From assembly GCF_001888055.1 (NCBI RefSeq), contig NZ_LXHZ01000022.1, positions 222,679 to 286,678 on the forward strand: DNA of 64,000 nucleotides. Direction: 5' to 3'. The notes beneath the pieces were generated by a model. It saw nothing but the letters and a program-made list of their open reading frames with translations, had not been told where the DNA came from and did no database searches. This DNA comes from Rappaport israeli (GTDB lineage Bacteria > Pseudomonadota > Gammaproteobacteria > Cardiobacteriales > Cardiobacteriaceae). The position numbers and the translations under genes were made by a program. The number at the start of each line of letters is the position of its first letter. Within the stretch, counting starts at the first letter, position 1. Positions 32,103-42,127 of this stretch are shown here, piece after piece.

Positions 32103-33740
32103 TTAATGTGCGCTATTTTCAGTTAAAGGTTTGCCATTTACAAGCATGCCTTGACCTTTATTCTCCACCACCACACTAAACACATCCCCTTTTTTCTCCA
32201 CATAAGGCGCACCCATCATCTCAACCATATAAGAAAGATCTGAAGCATCAGTCAAGGCAACTGGCACTTTTATCTCTGCATAATAGAAAACATCTTTATC
32301 TAATAATTGTTTCCACTGCGCATCATCGCTTGCTTTACAAGCATTCGCCCATGCTTTAGTGTCTGCGCCTTTGCGCAAACTCGCTTCAATTTTCAAATAC
32401 GCATCCCCTTTATCAGTGCGCACAGCAAAAGTCTCAGCCAAACTGGTGTTATTTTTCACCAAATCATCAACAATCTCTAACATCGCTTGGCAATTGCCCT
32501 CTGACCACGCGTGCTGACCTTGGTTATATAATTGCCCTAGATTAGTCACTGATTCCAATAAATTTTTTGAGAAATTGCTAACCTTGTAGTCAAAATCAAT
32601 GCCTTTAAACTGGAATTTGTTATCTGTTAACTGGTTAAAGCTTTTGCTGTCGGCTTTAACAACAAATTTCCCCATTTCACTGTATAACTTGCCATTTTTT
32701 TGCACATCACGATCAAAAGTAACACTATCGATTTTTAGCGCTTCTTTTAACTTTTCATCTGAAAAAATCGTTAAGTCTTTTACCACAAAGTGGCTTTTGC
32801 CAATATGTTGATCTAGCGCTTCCTCATATTTTAACTTGCCTTCTCCGCTAATATTTTCAATGTTTAGCGTAAATCCCTTAAAAGGACTGGCTAAACTAAT
32901 GGGCGAACTATTTAGGCTTAGCTTTCCTTTTTCAGTCAGCTCATAATCAACTGTAAAAGGCTCTAATACCAAAACTGTTTCCACTGAATCAATTTTCGGA
33001 TATTCATCTAACGCTTTCTGCTGCTCGGTCGTTAACTGCGCTAACGCATCATAGTCAATCACCGTTTTTAAACGCTCAACTAAGAGTTTATGCATGGCAA
33101 AGTGGGTTTTGCCTACCCCTCTAATAAAGGTGTCATCATGCGCTTGAGTATCAACCTCTAGGCCTTCAAAAACAATCTTTCCACCTTCTGCCTCTTCGCT
33201 GGTAAAAGGTGCCAAGGCGATATATTGCTTAAATTGTTTATCCGCTAATAAATCAGTGCGAACAGTAAGATTTTTATTGAGGTTTTTAAGATAGAGAATC
33301 ACTTCGTTGTCATTCTCTATTTCACCCAGCATTTTTATCTGCTCATCACTTAACGAGATTTCTGTATCAATACGCGCAAGAATATCTTGTTGATTTAAGG
33401 CATCACTATAATCAATGTGGTTATTGGCATAAATAACAATGGGCTCAACTGCTTGCTCATCGCCTCTTAGGCGAATGGTGAGCTGGTCCATTGACTGAGC
33501 GGTTTGGTTAGTAGGATTAAAATCTAATTTACCAACCACTAAATCAATGCTTTCAATAGAGGCATCTTGCTTTAGCACTTGATCAATATATTCTTTAGTT
33601 TGCATATCGATATGCTCAAGGCGCTGACTAATAAGCGCCTGCTTCGCCTCAGGCTTCATATTAATGGCTGCTTGAGTGCTTACAGTTGTGAGCGTGAACA
33701 GTGCCGTAAGAATAGCGCTATTTAAAATTGTTTTTGGCAT
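32103..33740 (-). CDS. DUF945 (YdgA-like) family periplasmic protein
   Basis: Function unknown. The start at 33740 (MPKTILNSAILTALFTLTTV) has a GAGGG site 7 nt upstream and opens a signal peptide ending STQA; the longer in-frame start at 33806 is not supported. The mature protein is about 520 residues, beta-strand-rich with many DxT/V alternations, as in YdgA-type DUF945 proteins, and has two Cys in the last third (GNCQAM, NACKAS) that could pair. Family assignment is by general appearance and length, so moderate confidence. Stand-alone gene. Confidence 0.6.
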   Translation of the reverse strand: MPKTILNSAILTALFTLTTVSTQAAINMKPEAKQALISQRLEHIDMQTKEYIDQVLKQDASIESIDLVVGKLDFNPTNQTAQSMDQLTIRLRGDEQAVEPIVIYANNHIDYSDALNQQDILARIDTEISLSDEQIKMLGEIENDNEVILYLKNLNKNLTVRTDLLADKQFKQYIALAPFTSEEAEGGKIVFEGLEVDTQAHDDTFIRGVGKTHFAMHKLLVERLKTVIDYDALAQLTTEQQKALDEYPKIDSVETVLVLEPFTVDYELTEKGKLSLNSSPISLASPFKGFTLNIENISGEGKLKYEEALDQHIGKSHFVVKDLTIFSDEKLKEALKIDSVTFDRDVQKNGKLYSEMGKFVVKADSKSFNQLTDNKFQFKGIDFDYKVSNFSKNLLESVTNLGQLYNQGQHAWSEGNCQAMLEIVDDLVKNNTSLAETFAVRTDKGDAYLKIEASLRKGADTKAWANACKASDDAQWKQLLDKDVFYYAEIKVPVALTDASDLSYMVEMMGAPYVEKKGDVFSVVVENKGQGMLVNGKPLTENSAH

Positions 33741-33810
33741 AAGACCCTCTGTTTGTGTGATAAAAATTAAAAGACTGGCGATTGTATCACAAAGAAAATA
33801 ACTCACTATA

Positions 33811-34481
33811 TCATTTCAATATAGTAGGGAAGTGAAAAGGTAAAGGCGCCTGCACCATGAGATACTCACCATCAGGCTTGGGAATCTTTAAATTACTGGC
33901 ATGCAACCGCAAGGCGACCTCAACAGGATTCGGATGATACAAATCATCACCAATAATCGGATGCCCTAGTGTAGCAAGATGCACGCGCAACTGATGGCTG
34001 CGTCCCGTTATAGGGTTAGTCGCACAAGCGTTTGTGCGTGCACAATATCTGTTTGCACCACTTGATAATGCGTTAGCGCTGGTTTACCGCGTATCGCGCA
34101 AACGATTTGACGCGGACGATTCTCCCAATCGGCAATCAGCGGCCAATCCATACTGCCTTGGGTGGGCGCAATGATACCGCTGGTAATAGCATAGTAGGTT
34201 TTTTCCACCAAACGCTGTTCAAACTGAATTTTATAATGGCGCTCGGCAGCTTTATGTTTAGCAATCAACAAAATGCCAGAAGTCGCCATATCAAGACGAT
34301 GAATAGCGCGCGCGCCTAATGCAAACTGCTGACGCACCCGCGTTTCAACGCTATCAAATTTTTCCTCGCCTCTTCCTGGAACAGACAGCAACCCCGACGG
34401 CTTATTCACCACCACGAGGTCGCTGTCTTGATAAAGTACGTCTAATGACGCAATCAATGATTCATACTCAAATTTAATCAA
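33811..34481 (-). CDS. rluA: RluA-family pseudouridine synthase (one frameshift)
   Basis: Converts uridine to pseudouridine in 23S rRNA and certain tRNAs. [20 protein letters not shown] is the family N terminus, and the catalytic Asp lies in [26 protein letters not shown] follows. The frame ends early at the G3 run 34013-34015 (ACC on the coding strand); one more C yields [20 protein letters not shown], then HPIIGDDLY, to the stop at 33811. About 223 residues after repair, which fits RluA rather than the longer RluC/D, and it lacks an S4 domain. Confidence 0.87.
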
Positions 34482-34532
34482 CGCTTAATGGGCAGCTAGA
34501 CCACACGCGCCTACTAAACATTAAACGTTATT

Positions 34533-35018
34533 TTAGCCATCATCTTGCGCTGAAGTCTCATTTTGGGCTTGGAACTCTTTAGCAAGCTCCTGCATTTTTT
34601 GCTGATACATCAGTTCAAAATTGACAGGCTGTAGGAATAAAGATGGGAAGCCAGCGCGCACAATCGACGCACCCACCGCCTCACGCGCATAAGGATAAAG
34701 GGTTGTTGGGCAATAAACATTCAATGCGTGATGCAAATGCGCTTTTTCCAAACCGCTAATCTCAAAAACCCCACTTTGCGCCACATCGACAATATAAATT
34801 GTCTTACCCAACTGCGCATCATTTGCATTAATGGTTAAACGCAATTTCACTTCAAAAAAATCATCGGGCAATTCTTTAACCTCATGCCCAATATTTAAAC
34901 TCACCTCAGGATTTAAATCCTCTTTAAAAATCTCAGGCGCACTTGGCACCTCCACCGACAAATCGCCTACAAAGATTTTGCGCAATTCTAATACAATCGT
35001 TTTTTGCTCATCACTCAT
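34533..35018 (-). CDS. secB: Protein-export chaperone SecB
   Basis: Tetrameric cytoplasmic chaperone that keeps preproteins unfolded and passes them to SecA. Recognisable segments are IFVGDLSVEVPSAPEIF near the N terminus, the acidic SecA-binding region EVSLNIGHEV, and the C-terminal FPSLFLQPVNFELMYQQKM. 161 residues, complete, in frame, with AGGAG upstream of the ATG. Single gene between rluA and uppP. Confidence 0.97.
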   Translation of the reverse strand: MSDEQKTIVLELRKIFVGDLSVEVPSAPEIFKEDLNPEVSLNIGHEVKELPDDFFEVKLRLTINANDAQLGKTIYIVDVAQSGVFEISGLEKAHLHHALNVYCPTTLYPYAREAVGASIVRAGFPSLFLQPVNFELMYQQKMQELAKEFQAQNETSAQDDG

Positions 35019-35080
35019 AACATACTCCTATAGATTAGAAAAAATACAACGCGCCATTGTAACAGCTTAAATGATAAAAC

Positions 35081-35888
35081 TCAGCGAAACACCAACCACA
35101 ACACCATCGCCAATAGCACCCGATACACCACATAAGGCAACATCCCCACCCGAGCCAATAACGCCAAAAACACTCGCACACACACATACGCCGACCCCGC
35201 AGAGACCATAAACGAAATCCCAGCCATCAAAGGATCAAGCGCCACCTCACCCCCGCATCAACTCAACCGCTTTTAGCCCCCCCGCCAAAACAATAATTGG
35301 AATAGACATCAAAAACGAAAAGCGCGCTGCGCTCTCCCGTGAAAACCCAAGCGCCAATCCCATCGTTAACGTCACCCCTGAGCGCGACACCCCAGGAATT
35401 AACGCCAACGCCTGCGCCAAACCAAACCACAGCGCCTGCATAAACGACATCTGCGTAAGCGTTCGACGCCCTGAAAAACAATCCGCCAGCCCTAACAACA
35501 CCCCAAATACCAACGTAATCCCTGCAATCATCAAAGGACTACGCAAATAAATATCCACATAATTTCCCAACAACAGCCCCACCAACCCTGCAGGAATAGT
35601 CGCCACAATTAAAAAATTCCCCAACCGCGCATATTCTCGCGCCCCCTCTGACATTGCTTGATTTGCAAACTGCCCAAACCAACACCGCACAATCGCCCAC
35701 ACATCCGCACGAAAATGCCACACAATCGCCGCCAGCGTCCCCACATGCACCATCACATCAAACGCCAACCCTTGGTCCTCCCAGCCCAGCAATCGAGGCA
35801 ACAAAATCAAATGCGCCGAACTCGATACTGGCAAAAACTCCGTAATCCCCTGCACCAACGCCAACACCACCGCCTCTAAAACACCCAT
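35081..35888 (-). CDS. uppP: Undecaprenyl-diphosphatase (one frameshift)
   Basis: Inner-membrane phosphatase that recycles undecaprenyl pyrophosphate for peptidoglycan synthesis; also called BacA. Conserved motifs are GITEFLPVSSSAHLILLPR near the N terminus and PGVSRSGVTLTMGLALGFSR in the middle. The frame breaks at the C5 run 35250-35254; shortening it by one gives MRGEVALDPLMAGISFMVSA and the final two helices, ending ...LLAMVLWLVFR at 35081. About 269 residues after repair. The enzyme is normally needed for growth, so the break is probably an error. Confidence 0.92.
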
Positions 35889-35964
35889 AACGCCCCTTGT
35901 GATTGCCTGAAAAGCGCGCTATTGTACTCCCCACCTACCGCCACATCACAATATTTTCTTGATT

Positions 35965-36219
35965 ATGATCACCACCCACCGCCTCATCCTCTACATCCGC
36001 CCACACTGCCACCTTTGCCAACACGCACAACAAATCCTAAGCCAACTCACCCAACCCTTTGAGCTTATTAACATCGACCAACACCCCGAACTAACCCAAC
36101 AATACAACACCCTCATCCCTGTACTCTATGCCCCAGAATACGACCGCGAACTCCTCTACCCCTTCACCCTTGAGCAATGCCAACAATGGCTTAACCAACT
36201 CAACGTAAGCAAAAATTAA
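35965..36219 (+). CDS. Glutaredoxin-like (DUF836) protein
   Basis: Small thioredoxin-fold protein. The ATG at 35965 opens MITTHRLILYIRPHCHLCQH, with a CxxC motif (CHLC) after the first beta-strand, as in glutaredoxin-like DUF836 proteins. FELINIDQHPELTQQYNTLI continues the fold and the cis-Pro is in IPVLY. 84 residues. It lies 58 bp before hemN on the same strand; redox role inferred from the fold only. Confidence 0.75.
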   Translation: MITTHRLILYIRPHCHLCQHAQQILSQLTQPFELINIDQHPELTQQYNTLIPVLYAPEYDRELLYPFTLEQCQQWLNQLNVSKN

Positions 36220-36276
36220 CTTTCCCACCCCATCCCCTATCTACAATGGCGCACAAATTCACACCTAAAACACCCT

Positions 36277-37653
36277 ATGAATCCCTATTTTGACGCCCAA
36301 CTCATCCAAAAATACAGCATCAGCGGACCACGCTACACCTCCTACCCCACCGCCGTACAATTCCACGAACGCTTTGACGAAACCACCTACCGCCATCACC
36401 TCATACAAAGCAACGAAAGTCAGCGCCCCCTCTCTCTTTATTTACACATCCCCTTTTGCCAAAGCGTTTGTTACTACTGTGCCTGCAACAAAATCATCAC
36501 CAAAAACCCCAAACAAGCCAGCCAATATCTAGATTACCTCGCACGCGATATCGCCTTACAAACCCAATCCCTTGACGCCAAGCGCCCTGTCGTCCAACTG
36601 CATTTTGGCGGTGGCACCCCCACCTTCATCAGCCCAGACGAACACAGCCAACTCTTTCACCTCCTCCACCAACATTTCCAGTTTGCCGACCAAGCCACTG
36701 GCGAATACAGCATCGAAGTTGACCCTCGCACCGTTGACTACTCCTATCTATCCCACCTACGCCAGCTTGGACTAAACCGCATCAGCTTCGGCATTCAAGA
36801 CTTCGACCCCGAAGTACAACAAGCCGTCAATCGCATCCAACCCCTAAAAGAAGTTGAAAAAATCTTCGACGCCGCCCGCGCCCTTCACTACCACTCCATC
36901 TCCGTTGACCTCATCTACGGACTGCCTTTACAAACCCCAGAAAAATTTGCTCAAACCGTCGCTGAAGTCATCCGCCTTTCTCCAGAGCGCATTGCTGTTT
37001 TTAACTACGCCCACCTGCCCCATCTTTTTGGGGCACAAAAACAACTGCAAAGCCAACACCTCCCCGATAGCGCCACCAAACTCAAAATCTTAGAAAACAC
37101 CATTCACCAACTCACCCAAGCTGGCTATGAATTCATCGGACTCGACCATTTCGCCAAACCCAGCGACGCCCTTGTCCAACACCAAAAAAACGGCACCTTA
37201 TACAGAAACTTCCAAGGCTACTCCACCTTCTCCAACTGCGACCTCTTAGGCTTTGGCATTAGCGCCATCTCCATGGTAGGCAACAGCTACAGCCAATATC
37301 ACAAAGCGCGCAACAAATACTACCAAGCACTCGATACGCAACAACTGCCCATCCTACGCGGCATCACCCTAACAGAAGACGACCTCCTGCGTCGCCACGT
37401 CATCACCGAAATCATGTGCAACCTCACGCTAGATTTAACCCAAATCAGCGCCCAATTTAACCTCAACGCTAAAGAACACTTTGCCCAAGAATGGCAACGC
37501 CTAGAACCTATGGCAGAAGATAAGCTCATTGAACTCACCCCCACCCAACTCCACGTCAAACCGCTAGGGCGACTCCTTATCCGCAATATCGCCATGGTCT
37601 TTGATGCCTACCTCCATGCAAACGACCATAACCGCTATTCTAAAGTCATCTAA
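36277..37653 (+). CDS. hemN: Oxygen-independent coproporphyrinogen III oxidase
   Basis: Radical-SAM enzyme that converts coproporphyrinogen III to protoporphyrinogen IX in haem synthesis when oxygen is low. Tyr-rich N terminus (YSISGPRYTSYPTAVQF) is typical of true HemN. The iron-sulfur cluster motif is CQSVCYYCACNK, with the extra Cys characteristic of HemN. GGGTPTFISPDE is the SAM glycine motif, and EVDPRTV and SFGIQDFDPEVQQAVNR follow. 458 residues, complete. Last host gene before the type III-B CRISPR island. Confidence 0.95.
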   Translation: MNPYFDAQLIQKYSISGPRYTSYPTAVQFHERFDETTYRHHLIQSNESQRPLSLYLHIPFCQSVCYYCACNKIITKNPKQASQYLDYLARDIALQTQSLDAKRPVVQLHFGGGTPTFISPDEHSQLFHLLHQHFQFADQATGEYSIEVDPRTVDYSYLSHLRQLGLNRISFGIQDFDPEVQQAVNRIQPLKEVEKIFDAARALHYHSISVDLIYGLPLQTPEKFAQTVAEVIRLSPERIAVFNYAHLPHLFGAQKQLQSQHLPDSATKLKILENTIHQLTQAGYEFIGLDHFAKPSDALVQHQKNGTLYRNFQGYSTFSNCDLLGFGISAISMVGNSYSQYHKARNKYYQALDTQQLPILRGITLTEDDLLRRHVITEIMCNLTLDLTQISAQFNLNAKEHFAQEWQRLEPMAEDKLIELTPTQLHVKPLGRLLIRNIAMVFDAYLHANDHNRYSKVI

Positions 37654-37829
37654 CTTTCATCTTTTTTCTATAACCAGAGCCCTTATTTGCTGCAAAAAAG
37701 CAATAAATTTATCATGTTAAGCGCTCGTTTAGGAACGACGCACAACCAAAAACAAAAGCTTGCCAAAATCCATTTTCGTATAAAACTACGCTTTAATAAG
37801 CGCATCAATTACGACACAAAGGCTTAATC

Positions 37830-38969
37830 ATGATAAAACGAAATATTTTATTTTTAGTTACAGGTATGACTCCGCAAATCATCACCGAAACGCTTTGGGC
37901 GTTGGCTTGCGACCCAGACCGAGAAACGCCTTGGATTCCTGATGAAATTCACGTTTTGACCACCGCTGATGGTTCAGACCAAATTCGGGCGCGCTTATTT
38001 GATGAAGGAATTTTTACTAAAATAAAAAATGATTATCCTGTTTTGGCAAATGTGCAATTTACCATTCAACATTTGCATTTAATTAAAGATAATGGCACTG
38101 ATCTAAAAGATTTAAAAACACCACTCGATAATGAACTTGCAGCCAACGCCATTTGTGCCCAAATTCAAGCATTTACCCAAGATGAACATACCGCCTTACA
38201 CGTTTCTATTGCTGGTGGGCGTAAAACGATGGGATTTTATGCAGGGTATGCATTATCGCTTTATGGTCGCCATCAAGACCGCTTATCGCACGTATTGGTG
38301 GAGAGTGATTTTGAAAGTACAAGCAATTTTTATTACCCCACGCCAAGTGATTATTTTGTAACACAAAGAAATACCGACAAACGCCTAAATGCCAAAGATG
38401 CTCAAATTTGGCTGGCAGAAATTCCTTTTGTGCGAATGCAAAATGCCATTAACAATCGCCATCAGCTTAAAAGTGATGCCAGCTTTAGTGAAGTGGTTGA
38501 TAAAATCAATCAATCCTATGAAAAACCGTCTTTAACCATTGATTTACGTAATAAAGTTAAAACCATTACCATAAATCACAAATACCAGTTGAAATTAGAG
38601 CCAAAAGAATTCGCTTTTTTATACTGGTTTGCTGATTTACGCAAAAATAATAAAGCAGGTGTTCAGGCACCGAAAAAGAATAAAAAAGACGAATATGTAA
38701 AAAGATACGCACAATATATTGATGATATCACTATGGAATATAATGAATACTATAAAAAGATAAAATTCAAAGACGTATTTTCTTATGATGACGATAGTTT
38801 AATTTACCTATATAAAAATAATTTTGAAATTATCAAATCTAATCTTAAGTCCTGTATAGAAAAACAGCTTGGTATAGAATTAGCCAGCAAATTTGAAATT
38901 GTACAAGATAAAAGAAATGCACCTTTTTATCTAAATCTAGACCCTGCTTCTATTGAAATTATCAACTAA
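37830..38969 (+). CDS. CRISPR-associated CARF protein of the NE0113 family, probable winged-helix C terminus
   Basis: Likely sensor of cyclic oligoadenylate made by the neighbouring Cas10. The N-terminal half has the CARF/NE0113 (TIGR02584-type) signature: NILFLVTGMTPQIITETLWA and SIAGGRKTMGFYAGYALSLY, then GRHQDRLSHVLVE. The C-terminal half shows LEPKEFAFLYWFADL and later a charged helix plus the NAPFYLNLDPASIEI end, a pattern like an OmpR-type winged helix. I see no convincing HEPN (RxxxxH) motif in that half. This suggests a signal-responsive DNA-binding protein rather than a nuclease; that is inference. 379 residues, 9 bp before cmr1, first gene of the operon. Confidence 0.85.
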   Translation: MIKRNILFLVTGMTPQIITETLWALACDPDRETPWIPDEIHVLTTADGSDQIRARLFDEGIFTKIKNDYPVLANVQFTIQHLHLIKDNGTDLKDLKTPLDNELAANAICAQIQAFTQDEHTALHVSIAGGRKTMGFYAGYALSLYGRHQDRLSHVLVESDFESTSNFYYPTPSDYFVTQRNTDKRLNAKDAQIWLAEIPFVRMQNAINNRHQLKSDASFSEVVDKINQSYEKPSLTIDLRNKVKTITINHKYQLKLEPKEFAFLYWFADLRKNNKAGVQAPKKNKKDEYVKRYAQYIDDITMEYNEYYKKIKFKDVFSYDDDSLIYLYKNNFEIIKSNLKSCIEKQLGIELASKFEIVQDKRNAPFYLNLDPASIEIIN

Positions 38970-38978
38970 GGATGCGTT

Positions 38979-40222
38979 ATGTTACGAGACCCAAGTAATC
39001 AAGAAAAAATATCCATCAGTATTGATGACTTGCCAGAAATTGCAACCACGCCTTGGCACACCCTACATTGTGAACTGGTTACGCCGATGTATGGCGGTGG
39101 GGTGGTATCGGCAACGGTGGATAACAAAATGCCCATTCGTGCGATGAGTATTCGTGGGGCGTTGCGGTTTTGGTGGCGAGTTTTGGCCAAGCATAAATGG
39201 CGGCTAGATGATATCCGAAAAGCCGAGACCAACCTTTGGGGCGGTATAGATAGTGGTGGCGATGAGGGTAAGGCGAGTAAGGTGCTGCTTAAAATTGATA
39301 AAATGCCAACTGCCCATAAAGATAAGTTAATTAAGTATGATGATAGACTTTTAAGAAATCTTAAATATGTGCTTTTTACCGCTTGCATGAGTAACGCCGA
39401 AAACCACCAAACCAATCCACATAAACTGCTTAATTCTGACGGCATTACTTGGGAGATGTCCTTTGCTTTTTTGCCGACGACTAGCGAAGAGCAAAAACAG
39501 CAGGTGATAGAAACCTTGCAATGGTGGGCAAATTTTGGTGGGCTGGGTTTTCGTTCTCGTAAAGGATTGGGGGCGGTACACGTGAGCGGTTGCCTGATTA
39601 TCCGCAAATTTGTGAGATTTTGAGCGATAAAGAGGTGGCATTGGCAAATTGTCAATTGGTGCAAAAGCAAGCAACAACCAACCCCCTAGCCGCTTTAGAA
39701 ACCGCGGTACAAAAATTATCCGATTTTCGCCAACAAGCAGGTGTAGGGCGTAACGAGCCGTCAGAGCAAGCTCGCAGAGAGAACAAACCCGCTGGACGCA
39801 GCCGCTGGCCTGAGCCTGATGCGTTAAGACGCATACAAAAAAATTTGCAATTTAACCCAAGACATCAGCCAGAACACCCAGCAGGCAATATTTTCCCCAG
39901 AGCGGTGTTCGGCTTGCCTATTTTATTTCATTCTTATCAAGAAAAAGCGGTTAATGCCACGGTTGAGCCCAGTATTGGTGAGCGTTTGGCAAGTCCTTTA
40001 CTGTTGCGTCCTACTTATGCAGGAAAAGACAGCAAAGGCAATAAGCTTTGGAAAGCAACGGCGTTGGTTTTACCTTATAAGGATATTTTGCAGATGAAAG
40101 TTGTATTAAACAACAATACATATCCCATTTGGCAAGTGGATGAGGCAACCGACATCAAACCGATTGCCGACAATGGCGGTGGTGACCCCCTGCAGGCATT
40201 TTTGCATTATTTTGCCCAATAA
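38979..40222 (+). CDS. cmr1: Type III-B RAMP protein Cmr1 (one frameshift)
   Basis: Subunit at one end of the Cmr effector complex, in contact with the 3' end of the crRNA/target. It contains LHCELVTPMYGGGVVSATVD near the start, the RAMP glycine-rich element IRGALRFWWRVLA, and GGLGFRSRKGLGAV, which are typical of Cmr1. The frame breaks at TT 39590-39591; one added base gives VSGLPDYPQICEILSDKEVA and continues to a second RAMP fold ending at 40222. About 415 residues after repair. It opens the cmr1-6 order, 35 bp before cmr2. Confidence 0.9.
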
Positions 40223-40257
40223 AATTTGCCAATAAAAACCAATAACAAGGAATAATA

Positions 40258-42127
40258 ATGACTGAGTATTTGATTACCTTTTCAGTTGGACCTGTGCAGA
40301 CGATGATTGCAGCGGCTCGCCGTAGCCGTGATTTGTGGAGCGGTTCTTGGCTGTTGTCTGAGCTTGCCAAAGCCTGTGCTAAAAGCCTAAAGACACAAGG
40401 GGCAGATTTGATTTTTCCGTTTGTTCAAGACGAAGCGTTGTTAAAAGAAAATTCTACCTTTTCGGTGGGCAATAAAATCCAAGCGGTGGTTAAGGTGGAC
40501 AATCAAGATGCGTTACCAATAATCATTAACAACGCCAAAACCGCCACGCAAGCACGTTTTCGCCGTGAAGCCGAGCGAGTGTTTGAGGATTTGGGGCATT
40601 ATAAAAATCAACTTCGCCAAGAGATTTGGAATAAACAAATTGACGATTATCTGGAGATTCAAGTAGCGTGGGCAAAAATTGCTGACAATGCTAATGGTTA
40701 TCAGCAAGCGGTGGAAAAAGTGGGCAAGGTGCTTGCCAGTCGTAAGGCAACCCGTGATTTTAATGCCAACATCAATTGTCCCTATGATAATGATTATATG
40801 TTGCTCAAATCGTCGCTGGACGGTATGCGTGAGACGGTATTGCAAGAAAAAGAGCGATTAAAAATTGGTTTACGGCAAAAACTGTCCTTATCACAAGCAG
40901 AACAATTGGATTTGATTGGTGTGGTGAAACGCTTGGGATTTGATGAAAAAGCCGAGCAATTTACCCCTTTTAGTCGCATTACCGCCCACGCTTGGCTTAA
41001 TGACGTATTCAATGACAATGCCAAGGCATTGGCGGATATTGAAGCTTGTTATAAGGAGCTGGTTAAATTAGGGGTTACCACACGGGTTACAGGCAATGAC
41101 AAAACTTATGCCAATTTTGCCTATGATGCCCAACTGCTTTATCCGTCAAGGCTTGAGCGTACCATTATTGAAAACAATGATCTTAAAAAGGAAGATGCCA
41201 ACCAAGCCTTGTTAATTGAAAATGCTTTGAAAGCGTTACAAACCGCTTTGCGTCCGCTGTGGCGACAATACGGCGAGCCTTGCCCTTATGGGGTGCTGTT
41301 GCAGGCGGACGGCGACCGTATGGGTGAGCTGTTGGATAAGGCAACAACCCAAGAGCAACACCAAGCCATTACCGAAGCCTTATCTAAGTTTGCCAGTCAA
41401 GTGGCGGATACGATGAAAAAGTACAGCGGACATTGCATTTATGCTGGCGGTGATGACGTGTTGGGCTTTGTGCCACTCAATCAAGCGGTTGACTGTAGCG
41501 AGGCGTTGCAAGTTTTATTTAAAGATAAATTATCCCAAGTGGCAAATGAATTAAAAGCAGAAAATCCGCCCACGTTGTCGGTGGGGTTGGCAATTTGTCA
41601 TTTGATGACGCCATTTGGGGTAATTCGTGAGCTGGCATTGGCGGCAGAAAAGCACGCCAAAGGCGACCATATCGACAAAACAGACGATAAAGAGCAACGC
41701 CGTAATGCGTTAGGGGTGCTGTTGTCGGTGCGTGGCGGTTCACAGATTAAGTTGCGTTATCGCTGGGACGATGAACAAGGCTTGGCAGAATTTAAAAAAA
41801 GCTCAAAAATGGTATCAAAATAAAGCCTTGCCCAAAGGGGTGGCGTATGACATTCGGGGCATTGTTTTACGCACCAAACATTTGGGCGTTGACCCTAATG
41901 GTGATAATCAAGGCGATGATAAGCGTTTACGTGCCAATATTCAGTTGGCGGAATTAACACGCCTGCTTAAACAGGCGCGTACCGAAAAGGGCAAAGAAAT
42001 TGACAGCGGTATTATTGACGCTTTAAAAAAACGTGGCGAGCAAATCGGTTTGGATAAACTGGCGGATGAGCTGATTGTTGCTCGTTGGCTTGTGGCAAAA
42101 ACACAAAAAGACTTGGGAGAAGGCTAA
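40258..42127 (+). CDS. cmr2: Type III-B Cas10 (Cmr2), GGDD cyclase without HD domain (one frameshift)
   Basis: Large subunit of the Cmr complex; synthesises cyclic oligoadenylates when target RNA is bound. The protein starts directly with MTEYLITFSVGPVQTMIAAA, followed by RRSRDLWSGSWLLSELA, i.e. at the first Palm domain: the N-terminal HD nuclease domain of other Cas10 proteins is absent. VLLQADGDRMGELLD is the conserved region of the second half and IYAGGDDVLGF carries the GGDD active site. The frame breaks at the A7 run 41794-41800; one fewer A restores EFKKAQKWYQNKALPKGVAY and the helical C terminus to 42127. About 622 residues. The TAATG overlap with cmr3 implies coupling. Confidence 0.93.
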
